NCBI GenBank assembly: GCA_002633025.1
Contig: NMRB01000360.1
Coordinates: forward strand, 210,837 to 274,836
Direction: 5' to 3'
Length of the DNA: 64,000 bases
Source of the DNA: Notospermus geniculatus
Lineage: Eukaryota > Nemertea > Pilidiophora > Heteronemertea > Lineidae
Positions 48,604 to 60,403 of the stretch are shown piece after piece. A program made the translations under genes and the position numbers. Below the pieces are notes generated by a model. The model worked only from the letters and a program-made list of their open reading frames with translations, did no database searches and was not told the DNA's origin. The stretch's first letter is position 1; each line of letters begins with the position of its first letter.

Positions 48604-50273
48604 GATACCCACACAATATGTATACGTCATCGTGTATGTTACAATAATGAAGGCCTATGCTAATGGCATGCCATACAAATCACGTACATCATCATGCATT
48701 GTAATGTACACACGAGACAGACACTGAATCAATTTGGGAGGGTCTAAACACAGCACTTTCTTGACGTGTACGAATTGCAGGGGGCACTGACTTCTGAAAT
48801 TAGTATGCATCACTATTCTATGAATATCACTTATTCACTATAAATACGAAAATAAATAATATATCGGCGAATAATTTGTGACGAACCTTAAATTTGTTGA
48901 GATTTATGTCCTCAGCTGAATGGCAGGTGGCCACCATAGTTGGTCACGTGAACAAATAAGGGTGATGTACTCTCTGACCTCTGTTTGTCGTGTTTCTCGT
49001 AAACATTGACTGCCCTACTCGTTTGATAATGTAGAATTACAAATTTGGTTTAGTGAAACGTATTTATCGATTTATACTCTGAATTGTATACAAAACAAAG
49101 TTTTAAAAGCATTTTCTTCCCCGTCTGGCAGGAAAGGTCAAACTCTATGTAGGTCCTTGATTTCATATCCCTACACCACATAGGTTCAAAATTCATGAAT
49201 GATCATCATGTAAATAATTTCAGTGTCACTCCCTAGGTTAAAAAAATTAAAAAATTATTTCCTTCAAAGTCTTTAGTCATATCTGTCCCTAAATTAGTTC
49301 CTAGATCTGATATAGTTTTGATCTATATTTCTTAGCGTAGGCTTACTCGGAAATGCATATGGAGGAGTTAGTCGGTGAGCGAGAGAAGGCGAAAAAAATT
49401 TTCTCAGCAAAATGTAAGTTAAGCTGCATGATTTCTCAAATTTGTCAAAAGATACGGGGTTGTACTTTGAATATAACATGAGAAATTGTTTCCAACTGTT
49501 GTTTATTGTGTACAAGCCCATACGATTTCCCGTTTCTGTCATTATTTGACATCATGTTCATGGGCTGATGGGGGGTGGCTGGCTCGGTCCAGCCCAGGCT
49601 AGGCACTGCACAGTGCTGCACTGCATTAGCCATTGCATGCATTGTGTGGGTAGGCAGGCCTAGCAGGCATTTCAACACAACTAAAAGGCAGAGGCCAACA
49701 TCAGGCCAACAAAATTTAGAATGCCTGTTAAATCAGACGTCAGAAGTGACGGTCGTTAGACCTAGGCTATAGGCTAGGTAGGCCTAGCTAGGCCTACTCG
49801 ATGCGGCATTTTCCATCCACGCACAGCCACAGGCACCTCTGAGATCAGTCTGAGCGTCGTCAGTAGGGTTATTGGTTAAACTCGGGGTCAAGGGCTTGGG
49901 TTAGGGTTAGGGGGCTAAACGAGGGAGGTATCTATTACATATGTCCTTCCCTACGACGTTTAGCCCCCTAACAACCCTAACCCTAGCCTAGCCCATGACC
50001 CCGAGTTTGACCAATGACCCTACTGACGAGTCTCAGAGGTGCCTGTGTTCCATCAATCAATGACCCTTTTTTGGGCACTGTTCATCGGTGATTGTAAATT
50101 CGTTCCGCCAGTGCAGTAGGCACTTGCTGTACTATACCTAATTTGTTGTCAATAAACTGAGCTATTGGCATGGGACTAGGCTAGGCCTAGTTGCCAGTTT
50201 GGTCTACAAGTAGTAACCTGACAGTCTTCACAATCACAACTTTACTGATGCTGCTTAGCTTCATATCTTTCAG
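48604..50273. other. Upstream of SH3RF
   Basis: No coding exon is seen. The first SH3RF coding exon begins right after a splice acceptor (tctttcag at 50273), so at least one 5' UTR exon and the promoter lie somewhere in this stretch. Self-complementary AGGCCTA words cluster at about 49758-49799. Confidence 0.4.
49827..50048. repeat. Palindromic element, about 92-bp arms, with TTAGGG-like core
   Basis: 49827-49922 and 49957-50048 are imperfect inverted repeats, from cacaggcacctctgag inward to ggggctaaacg. The arms contain gggttagggttaggg and its complement. About 34 bases separate the arms. Looks like a fold-back MITE that carries two telomere-type units. Confidence 0.75.
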
Positions 50274-53200
50274 ATGGATGAGGAGGCATTAAATGAATTG
50301 TTAGAATGTTCTGTGTGCTTGGAACGTTTGGACACAACAAGCAAAGTTCTTCCCTGCCAGCACACATTCTGTAAACGTTGCCTTGATGAAATAGTTAGCA
50401 CTAAAAATGAACTGCGCTGTCCAGAATGTCGTGCCATTGTGGAAATCCCAGTCGGTGAATTGCCGTCAAATATTCTGCTGATGCGACTTCTGGATGGGAT
50501 GGCGCAGAAATCTCGAGTTGGGACTGGTAGTGGCAGCACCGAAAACACAGAACCCATGACTATACTTGCTGCCCTGATGCCTGCAGCTAAACCAGCTGGT
50601 GGTACTTCATCTACCACAAAATCAATTCAGAAGGTAACACATCACATGATGTATCCTGTGCTATCTCATTTCTGATGAATGTGTCACAGTGAGCTGAGAT
50701 CCATGATCTTTTTGGATTACATTCATTTATTCATGTCAATGTCATGTCTCGTGTCTTGTCATTACATATGGTAATGAGCGCAGTTCACGTGAACACATCC
50801 GTTATGAAGTTTTCCCTGAAAAGGATTTTGTTTTTTTGTGGTGTCCTCAATTTTAATATGCTGTATGTAAGTAGTTGAGTAATTAGTGCCTGTTCTGTAA
50901 AATAACTCCCCATCTTCCTAGTTGGGGTGTGACTGTAAGGTCCATTATGTTGTTAGGTTCTGCTCAAATTCCATTTATCAGGTCATCATCACACTCATAG
51001 CACTAATTGCTATGAATGAATGTTACAAATAATGAGAAATTTCCTCTTGTTTTCATAAGACCGGAGTACCAGCACGACAACCATGTGCTAAGGGAATTTA
51101 CAATTACGACGGAACTGAGCCTGGGTAGGTAGGCCTGCTGTTGGCATTTTGTCACGAGATGTTTGCATGTGTTCAGGTCTTCTTGTGAATGTAAGTTAAC
51201 TGTGATAAGTAAAAATTGGGATGTTGAAGGTGCCTTCCACTGATGTGATGGCCTAATAATGGTTTTGTGGCTGATTTGTACTGACAAACTTTCTTGCTTT
51301 CAGTGATTTATCCTTCAAAAAGAATGACATCATCTCCCTACGGAAACAGGTGGATGATAATTGGTACCATGGAGAGCTGAATGGACAACAGGGCTTCTTC
51401 CCCACCAGTTATGTCCAGGTTGGTAAACAGCTCGAATAATGTGGAACTGGAAGTGTCAAATATCATGAACTCAAGATGGCAAAATCTGTCACTATATGCA
51501 CAGATTGCGATTTCCCTGTTCATTGGATGTCTGTCAGTTCACATGAGGAATAAATTAACTTTGGAGATCAGTCCACAAATTCCATGTGTTATGCATTGTC
51601 TTTTCAGGTCATTAACCCTTTGCCGGATAACAATCCCAAATGTAAGGCACTGTATAATTTTCAAATCGAAGACAAGGGTGAAAAGGGTTGTTTAACATTT
51701 CATAAGGTAGGTCTGTTTGGCATATTGCTGCATAAATGTGTGTAACGAAGTGGAAGATGCTCGTTTACGGAGAAGTCAACAACCCAACAATCATACTTGA
51801 TGACAACTTGTGTTCAGTACCAAATTGAGGGCCAAGTTCTAGCTAGCATCATCCTTACTGAGAATTATTCCACAAAAGAGGAAGTCTAAAGGAAAATAAA
51901 AAAATTATTTAACTGCATTAGTCTCCTTTAAAGATGTGTGTCGTACTATAAAATCAAATGCAATATGTCAATTTCAGGATGATTGGCTGATCGTGATTCG
52001 CCGAGTTGATGATAATTGGGCCGAGGGTAGACTGGCTGATAAGATTGGCATATTCCCTATTGCCTTTGTTGAGGTTAGTTCCACAGTGAAGGCCTGTGCT
52101 CTCATGTGATTTTGTCTGGCCTTCTCCAATTAAACCAATATCATTTGTCGAATTCTTCATCCCTTGAAACTTCTGAAGCTGATGGTAGCATTCTTTTGCA
52201 CCTGGGTGACAATGTCAAAAAATATTCAGTTGCATTAGAGCATTGGCACACGAACATACTGATTGCTGTTTATTACTTCACTCATCATTGCTCATAGGTT
52301 GCATTCTCTCTTTCAGATGAATGATGCTGCTAAAGATCTTATATCAAAAACAAATTTGTGAGTATCCCCAAATTCCTCTCAACACACTTTCCAAATCTGT
52401 GTGAACAGACTATTATATTGGATGCTTTCTGTGCTAGAATGTACCCTCAATGATCATCTGTACTCGTCATTATCATTTGCATTACCGGGTATATTATCAT
52501 ATCAACATTTTGTCTTACATGTATGTTTCAGAAATATCATCAATGCAGAAAATCGTGGCTCTGCAGCCAATCAGGATCAGAGTAGTAATGACCCTGGTGG
52601 AGGGCTGGGTGGTAGGCAAGTGGTCCCGCCTGGCAGACCTGAATCACTGCAACAAGCCACACCAGGTGGGAGTGGTGATGCGCAGTTCCAAGCCACAACA
52701 CCTTCGTATAGCCATAAAAGGCATTCATTAACTCTACCGCCATCTCCAACGGTGGCAGTGCAGCCAAATCGTTATTCAGCTGAACTGATCCCAGTGTGTC
52801 CTGTGCCACCCGTGCCGACGCCGGCATCTGCCACAGTTATGACCTCATCCCCTGCTGTCTCAGTGACATCTGCTACAACGGTGCCAAAGCCAGTTAGTCA
52901 AAACTCACAGGTATGTAGAATTCGTGATGTTTTTAATCTATCTAGCTATGAATAAGCCAAGAAGATTCCTGTATTAACAGAATGTTTCCAAATTCTTTTC
53001 AGATACCTCTAATCCCACCAAGTGCAAGGAGCATCACGCCAGCCACACCAACGACTCCTAGTGGCCACACTTTGGGACCTCCCCCATCAACTCCACCTCC
53101 TCCTCCACCACCATTGTAAGTTTCATTCTTTCTAACAAAATTTGGGTTCCTGTGTTGTATTGGTCTAGAACTGTCCACATCCCAATCTTTTATTGAAAAG

Positions 53201-55001
53201 CACTGAGGTCAATTTTTCTTTTTTCAGATTTGTTGCTCTGTATAATTATAGACCGACTAAAGATGACGAGATTCAGTTAATTAAGGGGGATTATTACACT
53301 GTCGCCGAGAAGTGTCAGGATGGGTGGTTTAAGGGCACCTGTCTGAAAACTGGCAAAATTGGAGTTTTCCCTGGAAACTATGTCGATTTAGTTAGGTGAG
53401 TGAATACATTATTTATCAAGGTTGGTATTTTGCCCAAAATGCATAAGTTGCTTTCCTCACCAAGTCAAGTGATCAAAAAGTGGCCATACATGTAGCTGTC
53501 ATCACATATCACCTGAAGTACCTCAGTTTTAAGAACTTGAAATTTACATAATGGTTGTCGTTGTTCACTTTTCAGGCATCGACAAAATGTGACAACACCC
53601 GTTACTCCAACCAACCCTCTCCCCTCGTCATCAGGCCAGCATCAGTTACCTCTCCAGCGTTCGCCAGGGTCATCTCAGTCAGTGCCGAATACTCAGAGTC
53701 GTGCCCCACCAGCAACGACCAACACTACCATGGTGCTAACACGCCCTGCTGTTTCGCCCAGTCAGTCAGGATTAAGTGCAAGCTTGGACTATCAGGTCAA
53801 CTTGGGGACACAGGCGCCGGCTGTTTTGCCACGTAAGGCGACCACACGACCAAACACCAGCACTAACCCAACAATTGGCCCACCACCAATCAGTCTACCC
53901 CCACCTCCATTAGTGCCGAGGACTGCTTCAACACAGGGTACAAACTTGCATGTAGATTTACCAGCACGTCCACATATGTTGCCTAGTGAGCCTAAAAACA
54001 AACGAAGAAATAGTGCACCACCTGAACGAATCTCACCAAGACCTGCAGCACCACTCCCTGCTGGTGTTGTAGAGCCTTCTTCCTCAAGACAGCAATCACC
54101 TCGATCTACTGCTTCAAATATAGACTCAGTGATGCCTCCCAGAAGTGCCGTGTACAATCGTCCTCTCCCAGCTACGCCAACGTCGGGCTTGTCTCGTCAT
54201 GTTGCAGTCGCACCGTCACATTCCATGTCACCTGGGATGACAGTGACTCCGCCGAATGTTGTGGCTGGCGCTACAGCCTCCACTAGCAGTGCCAGTAAGG
54301 AGAAGGTGAGTTATTTCAACCAATATCTGGAGAATTTTAAGTACACATGTCATTACTTTCATCAGGAAAACAGATGGGGATGGCATCTGTAAACTCCCTT
54401 TACGCATATGTGTTATCATCTTTTTCAGCGGGAGAAGAAAGAAAAGGAAAAGTCGTCAGGTTTTATGAAGCGGTTCACAAGCTCAAACAAAAGCAAACAT
54501 GTGAAAGGGAAGACACCCCCACCGCCACCACCACCAGCAAAAGTCTTCCAAGGGTCACCTTCTTCAGACGGATTCAGCCATTCTCGGTCGGTGTCTCTGA
54601 CCGCAGATGAAACACGTCCCCAACCACCAGTTGTCGCTCATAAGAAATCAGGGTCAGCTGATGCAAGTGCACTCACTGGTCAGCCTGTTCTTCTGCCCAA
54701 GAAACCCAAGCCTCTCCCACGAGAAAGGTAACTCCCAGTGATCTCATTTAGGCTTACCCGTCTATGATGCATAGAAACCTCTGACGAAGGTGTGTTAGCT
54801 GGTCATCTAAGCTTATTGTTTCCTTTCAGATATCGTTGCATTGTGCCGTATCCACCACAAACTCAAGCTGAATTAGAACTCAAGGTTGGTGATATCATCT
54901 TTGTCCACAAAAAACGAGAGGATGGCTGGTTCAAGGGCATCCTAGCCAGGAATGGATCTGTGGGGTTGTTTCCAGGAAGCTTTGTTGAGAAGGACACGTG
55001 A
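50274..55001 (+). CDS. SH3RF1: SH3RF/POSH: RING E3 ligase and JNK-pathway scaffold with four SH3 domains
   Basis: Exons: 50274-50633, 51061-51125, 51304-51418, 51608-51706, 51978-52073, 52317-52357, 52532-52910, 53003-53115, 53228-53395, 53576-54305, 54429-54727, 54830-55001 (TGA). Phases join throughout. The start [19 protein letters not shown] lies directly after an acceptor. RING C3HC4 is complete: [20 protein letters not shown]3-1 ([13 protein letters not shown], exons 2-3), SH3-2 ([13 protein letters not shown], exons 4-5), SH3-3 ([14 protein letters not shown], exon 9), SH3-4 at the very C-terminus ([16 protein letters not shown]). Long Pro/Ser-rich linkers carry PPPPPP tracts. The order RING, SH3, SH3, linker, SH3, linker, SH3 is that of SH3RF1/POSH. 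Known role: binds active Rac and MLK/JNK kinases, ubiquitinates itself and partners at the trans-Golgi/endosome. SH3RF3 has the same plan, so the symbol stands for the ancestral SH3RF1/3 type. Confidence 0.95.
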
Positions 55002-56880
55002 CATGACTCCTGCTCAGATGTTCCTGTGAATCTTTTTTCACCTCTCACAATATTATCAGTGTAAATGTAAGAATTTTAAATAACATATACTGTTATTCAG
55101 GGTATTGTACATGTAGGCTTCTCAAGGCTGATAAGGAATCATGACTTTGGCTCCAAGGGCATTGGTTCCAAATTTCTTCTTTATACATGTAGTTCATTTT
55201 CTGCCCGTTAATATCTGAAAATAATATTTACACTGTTCTGATGTAGTGCAATAAAGTATGATTTCATGATTATGATGTTGAATACCATGGAATCCAAGAA
55301 TATTGATATGCCTATTGTGTTCTAAAAGGATGTATGATAAAAATGTAGTCTTGAATTATAGTTGAATAATTCTATTTTCTAATCATGTTGTTGTGACGAC
55401 CATGTTGTATAGGATTTATAACTGTCTCTTTGGTGAAGCATGAGTAGCAGTTATTGGCTTATATTGCTATTAAAAAAGATGTTGAATGAATTCGGAATAT
55501 GAAGTTGAGCAATCATGAATTTTATGAAGTGGTTAGTCTGGGATAATTTCCCACTAACACAATGTAACGTACCTACGGTTGCCATGTACTTAAATTTTAG
55601 TGGGCGGGTTTTAGCTGTAAAAATTTAAATACGGCAGTAATGTAATGTAATTGTGGGTATGAGAATGTGTTCAGTCTTATCTGTCCTTATTACTGAAGTA
55701 TGATGCTTCTCTTGTTCACAAAATCAATAACATGTACCAGAATTTTATCGTCATTGATTCTTGTGATTATAGTTTGCATATTTTGTAGAGCTTCGTGGAC
55801 GTGATGTTCTTTTTTACCTTGTGTATTTTACTAACACTATTTATTGGTAGTCTGTAAAGATGCAATTCATAGTTAACCCTTTCACTGACAGATGTCTTGA
55901 GAAGATCCTTACTTTCTTCATTATGGATTATATTTTGGGGATGATTTGACTAATTACATGTATGTTTTGTATGTTTGTTTGATATTGGCAGACGACACCT
56001 CTTTGTTTCTATGTAAGATGGCCTTTCCCCTGAACGGAGTTGTCTCATTTTCCTCTTTCTTGTCCTTCAGAGCAGGAAAAAAGCAAAAGGTGCTCAATGC
56101 TAATATTTGGTAGGCATATGGGAATTGATTTAGGCATTGCAAGTAGAGAATTTATTGTAACTGATCTCAGTTGATAAGTGATATACATGTACAGTCATGT
56201 ACATTTAGATGTGTTCGTGTTAAAAAAAATCAGCCAGTTCGCAGCATTGGCATGTCTTCCTGCCTGGTGGAAGCAGGTCGAGTACCCGTCGAGTTGGGTG
56301 CAGTTGAACTTTGATCAAGGTTCACTTTTCCCAATTTATGTGAGACATTGCATCCCCTGCTGCAATTTGGCGACACAAAATGTTATCATTCATATAGAAC
56401 TTTGAGAATTTTGAATTCTCGGGCTGAAACTAACCAATCTGCTAACTAACAAAAGCTGCTGAAAAGGCCAGTATTATTAAGTACAATCTTCTGGAGTCTG
56501 TTCAGTGAACATGGATGTTTTGTTAAGAATGTTAATTACAACTAAAGTTGTAATGCTGCGGGCATATTAGAATTACTAGAAAGATGTAAATAGTGGATTT
56601 GAAAACTACGTAGATATACATGTACATGTAGGCAGTGATATACCATTTCTGACATGTCAGGAATACCTTTGCAACTCGCGCCTCTACAGCCTGGTCTGCT
56701 CTATGTGACCTTGACCTTGTTACCTGTCATCCACATTGTAAGTTTCTTAGCATGTTTCTCTGCTATCCAAGTTTATACATGAAGGATGCCAGTCACTAAT
56801 CTAGTAAATTTGCTTAAATGAAGTCACACCTTTCATAGGCAGATATAAAATTTATTGAAACAATAAAGGTTTTACCATAT
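55002..56880 (+). other. SH3RF 3' UTR and flank
   Basis: AT-rich, no coding potential. AATAAA at 55250-55255 (short UTR) and 56862-56867 (long UTR). The second is only about 240 bases from a minus-strand signal at 57108-57113, so the SH3RF and KLHL8 transcripts may end tail to tail. Confidence 0.5.
55250..55255 (+). terminator. SH3RF proximal poly(A) signal
   Basis: AATAAA 249 bases past the stop codon, followed by T/G-rich DNA. Confidence 0.5.
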
Positions 56881-59800
56881 ATACAAGCATGTCTTCTGAG
56901 TTCTTATTAAAAAGAACAAAATCTACTTTATAATGATCCTACGAGATTGAATACCCAATGTTCCATATTCTGGTGTTCTCCAGTACCACACCTCAATTCT
57001 AAAAGCACCGCTGTGCCCTGGAATAATGTGATAGCTGAATATGGGATCCGAGGGGCACGTATTTTGGAAAAGAAGGCAAAACTTGACATTTCTCATTTAC
57101 ATGTACATTTATTTTGAAAATGAAATCAGTTGCACATCTCAAAAGTATCACACTGAGATATAATAACATATCAAAGCCCTACAGGGGTCATACATGTGCA
57201 TGATCATTTGTGTCCATGGCCCCAATCAGCAGAGAACACAACTGGCAAAGCACCATTCAAGCTGATCATCACCATATAGGCCTACAGGCAAATTCCCCTG
57301 CAGTTTCATCCCACTCGAGCACCCATCAAACCTAATTACATAAATTTAAATAAATTACATTCACTAAATACATGCAAGTCATAGGATACTGGGCCATTTT
57401 TTAAGAACATTGACCAAAGTAGGATCTACTCTAGTCTACTTGGTCAGAACCACTGCAATTTTTGCATTGTACTGTTGCGGGTTGTGTGAAAAATATTTGG
57501 CCAGACATCGGGTAATATGAATACATGTAATTAGTTAAGACTTTTAGGGGGACTTCTTTTGTGCTGTCAAAATGCATTGGAGAGTCCAGTACAAAACTGA
57601 AATAGCCTAAAAGAATTTACAAGGCTTTCTTCATACCACCCGATATGTAAAACTTGTGTCTTTGCAGTAGTAGTTGACATGCATTGCAAATAGTTTACAG
57701 CGTGTCAAATGATCTATAAACCACCTAACATTGATGTATAGGGTATATCACAGTCATACATGCACAACAATCAAACAATGAATGATATGGAGTGTTTTCT
57801 AAATCACTACCAGTACTTGAATATGATAACATGTCTGGATTAACCGTGAGGGTGGTACAAGCCCCAAAAGTTATACTCGTGTACATATGACATCACTACA
57901 ATAAGCATGAATTTGTCATTTTAGTTCGACTGCGTCCTAAAATCAATGGCAAGTGAATCACCAGTAGAAAATACTACACAGAGGCTATAGATACTCTTCA
58001 TTTGTCTGCCACAGGTCGTAATACATCAACACAATCTAACAGAAAGGTTTACACGAATGAATCTTAAATTCATACATGCAGGTAAAATTTCTGAATATTT
58101 CTGTCTTCAATATTCATCGACATTGGTCGTCGTGCCCTTGACCTTTGTCCTCTCCTCCGGCGTGGAAGAGATCTTGCGTGGTGTCATACACATGTCTGAA
58201 TGTTCTTTGTGACAGCGACAGTGAGGTTTCTAACGGGACAGAGGCACGTGGCGACACCTGCTCCAGCACGACATTTACTGATGGATGCTACAGTCTCCCA
58301 GCTGAAAAACAGATGAAGAAATGGTTCAGGCCGTCAGTTTACTGTCAAGTTTTAAAGAATGAATATCGAAATTGTCCCTATTGCAGTAGATACCTTCAGA
58401 AGTCAAATTTCATGCCTAAGTTCATAGGTACAGATCTGCAGTTATTTACACCGTAAAAAGGGAAAACTGAGGAAAAAATTCAGTGGCAAGTGATATTTTA
58501 CAAGTAGTACATCACCATTAAAGAATGCCTTGGATTGGGATTAAAGAGGGCATGGCTGATCATCAGGCCAAAGCAAGAGAAAGCAGCCTAATGAGGTATT
58601 ATGTAACTGAATGGGACACTGAGGATGAAGCCAGGGATATCGGATTCCTAGAAGAAACGGTGCCTCGAAATAATCATATACAGCCACCATAGAAAGCCCA
58701 TTGTCATCCTGAACATTAATGTAAAAGGCCATCCATATCTAAAACGGACAAGGCAAGCAATCCTGTGACACCAATGTGTACATGTACAGTCCACAGAGAG
58801 ATTTTACATCATGAAGTAAGGAACACACATGTACACAAATACCCCTACATGTACACCTTCAGTTTCTAAAAACACTGATATCCTTGCTTGCACAGATGGA
58901 TATGGATAGCACTGAACAGAAACTCACTGAAAATGATCACGTTAACCAAGGAAAATAAGCTGTTTTAAGCAAAATGGGCAATATGTGATACCACTGCCAG
59001 GGGCCAGGCCCTGTATTCATAAAACTACTCAAGTCTAAGTGTGACACTTATCATTTGTTCAACACAAAAGATAAGTATCACACTTAGACTTAAGTAGTTT
59101 TGTGAATATGGGCCCCGGGGCCATATTCATAAACATACTTAAGTCAAAGTGTGATACATGTACATATCTTTTGTATTGAACAAAGGATAAGTGTCATACT
59201 TAATAGACTTAAGTAGTTTTATGAATATGGGCCCAGAGGGACATAGTCCAAAGATAAAATTGATGAAATAAAACCAAGTGCTGTATATACAGGTACATAC
59301 ATGTAGCATGTGCAACAACTGTGACTGTCACTAATCGAACATCACAGCTACTCTTTGGCTTAATACATTTTGTCTTGCATCACCTCTCGAGCAAAAAATA
59401 TAAATTTTCAACCCAAGAGCAAGCTCCAATGCATGAATGTTTATAAAAATCACTTCATGCCCAGGCCAAATGCATTCAAAACAATCATTAGATTAAGAAA
59501 CAAAACTATTATTATTACATTTTTCCAGGGTACTTTTAATGTCATTAAAAGTTCCCCAGATGATTTCATGAATATTATCGCCAAGCAACAACGCTGCACA
59601 ATGCATGAGTTTGTCATCCATAGATCAAGGATTGAATTACGGGGGACTCCAGTCGGGAAACTTCCTGCTAGCTCTTGGGTTACAATTACTGTAATCTGGT
59701 ATGAGCAATTTTTCCATGATGCTCTCAGATTTCCCCGATGTATGTAATTTGGCCCACAAATACCAGTACATCGACTGGAATCCCCCTCATACAGTAAGCA

Positions 59801-60403
59801 TCACAGAAAGCTTGATACAATTTGACAAACCTTTTGCATCTTAATAGAGTGCGTGTGAACAATACAGAGCAGGGGCACAGTTAGCGGGAATCCATTTTCA
59901 TGTCAATCAAATGGAGACCATGGCAACTAGGCCCACCAACTGGTACCAATTGGTCATATTCATTCACTTTCAGACAACTTGCAACCCCATTTCCCACATC
60001 ACTAGCATTCGAAGAAAGAGCTAAATGTAAAAAAATTCATCTGCTGTCTCTTCCTTTAAGTTCTTACGTCAGTTTATACACATTGACACAAGAACACAGC
60101 AGTTCAACAGGGAACAATAAACACATAGTGTGCCACGGAAATTTACGTCAAAAGACTCGCAATACTGTGAAGTAATTAATTCTCCTTCCCCCGCCTGAAA
60201 AAGTGTGCGTCTTTTGTAGTTTCACCTCCACTGTAATGATATGTGGTGGTTAGCGACATCAGCTCTTTAGACTATAGATATCATCGACTAAGTAGGAACA
60301 TTGTTAGATGACCAAGACAAGTGAAATGATGACTGACCTAACTGGTATAGACACAGTGACAGTAACGTGAAATATTAAGGGTTTAATGAGGAAAGCGAAG
60401 AAG
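56881..60403 (-). other. KLHL8 3' UTR and flank
   Basis: No coding exon found. Plus-strand TTTATT at 57108-57113 is a possible KLHL8 poly(A) signal, which would give a UTR of about 3.3 kb; earlier sites are possible. A plus-strand open frame at 58145-58456 has no family similarity. Two fold-back units lie at 59007-59233. Confidence 0.4.
59007..59233. repeat. Two adjacent fold-back elements with GGGCCC-type ends
   Basis: Units 59007-59114 and 59117-59233 are each inverted repeats from ggcc(c) through tattcataaa and cttaagt, with short centres. The outer ends read gggccc and (t)tcataaa. They look like two insertions of one small MITE family side by side, the units being about 75-85% alike by eye. 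Confidence 0.75.

Noticed and set aside
58145-58456. 103-codon plus-strand frame as a gene
   Set aside because: No recognisable domain, no splice context, and it lies in the presumed 3' flank between convergent genes.
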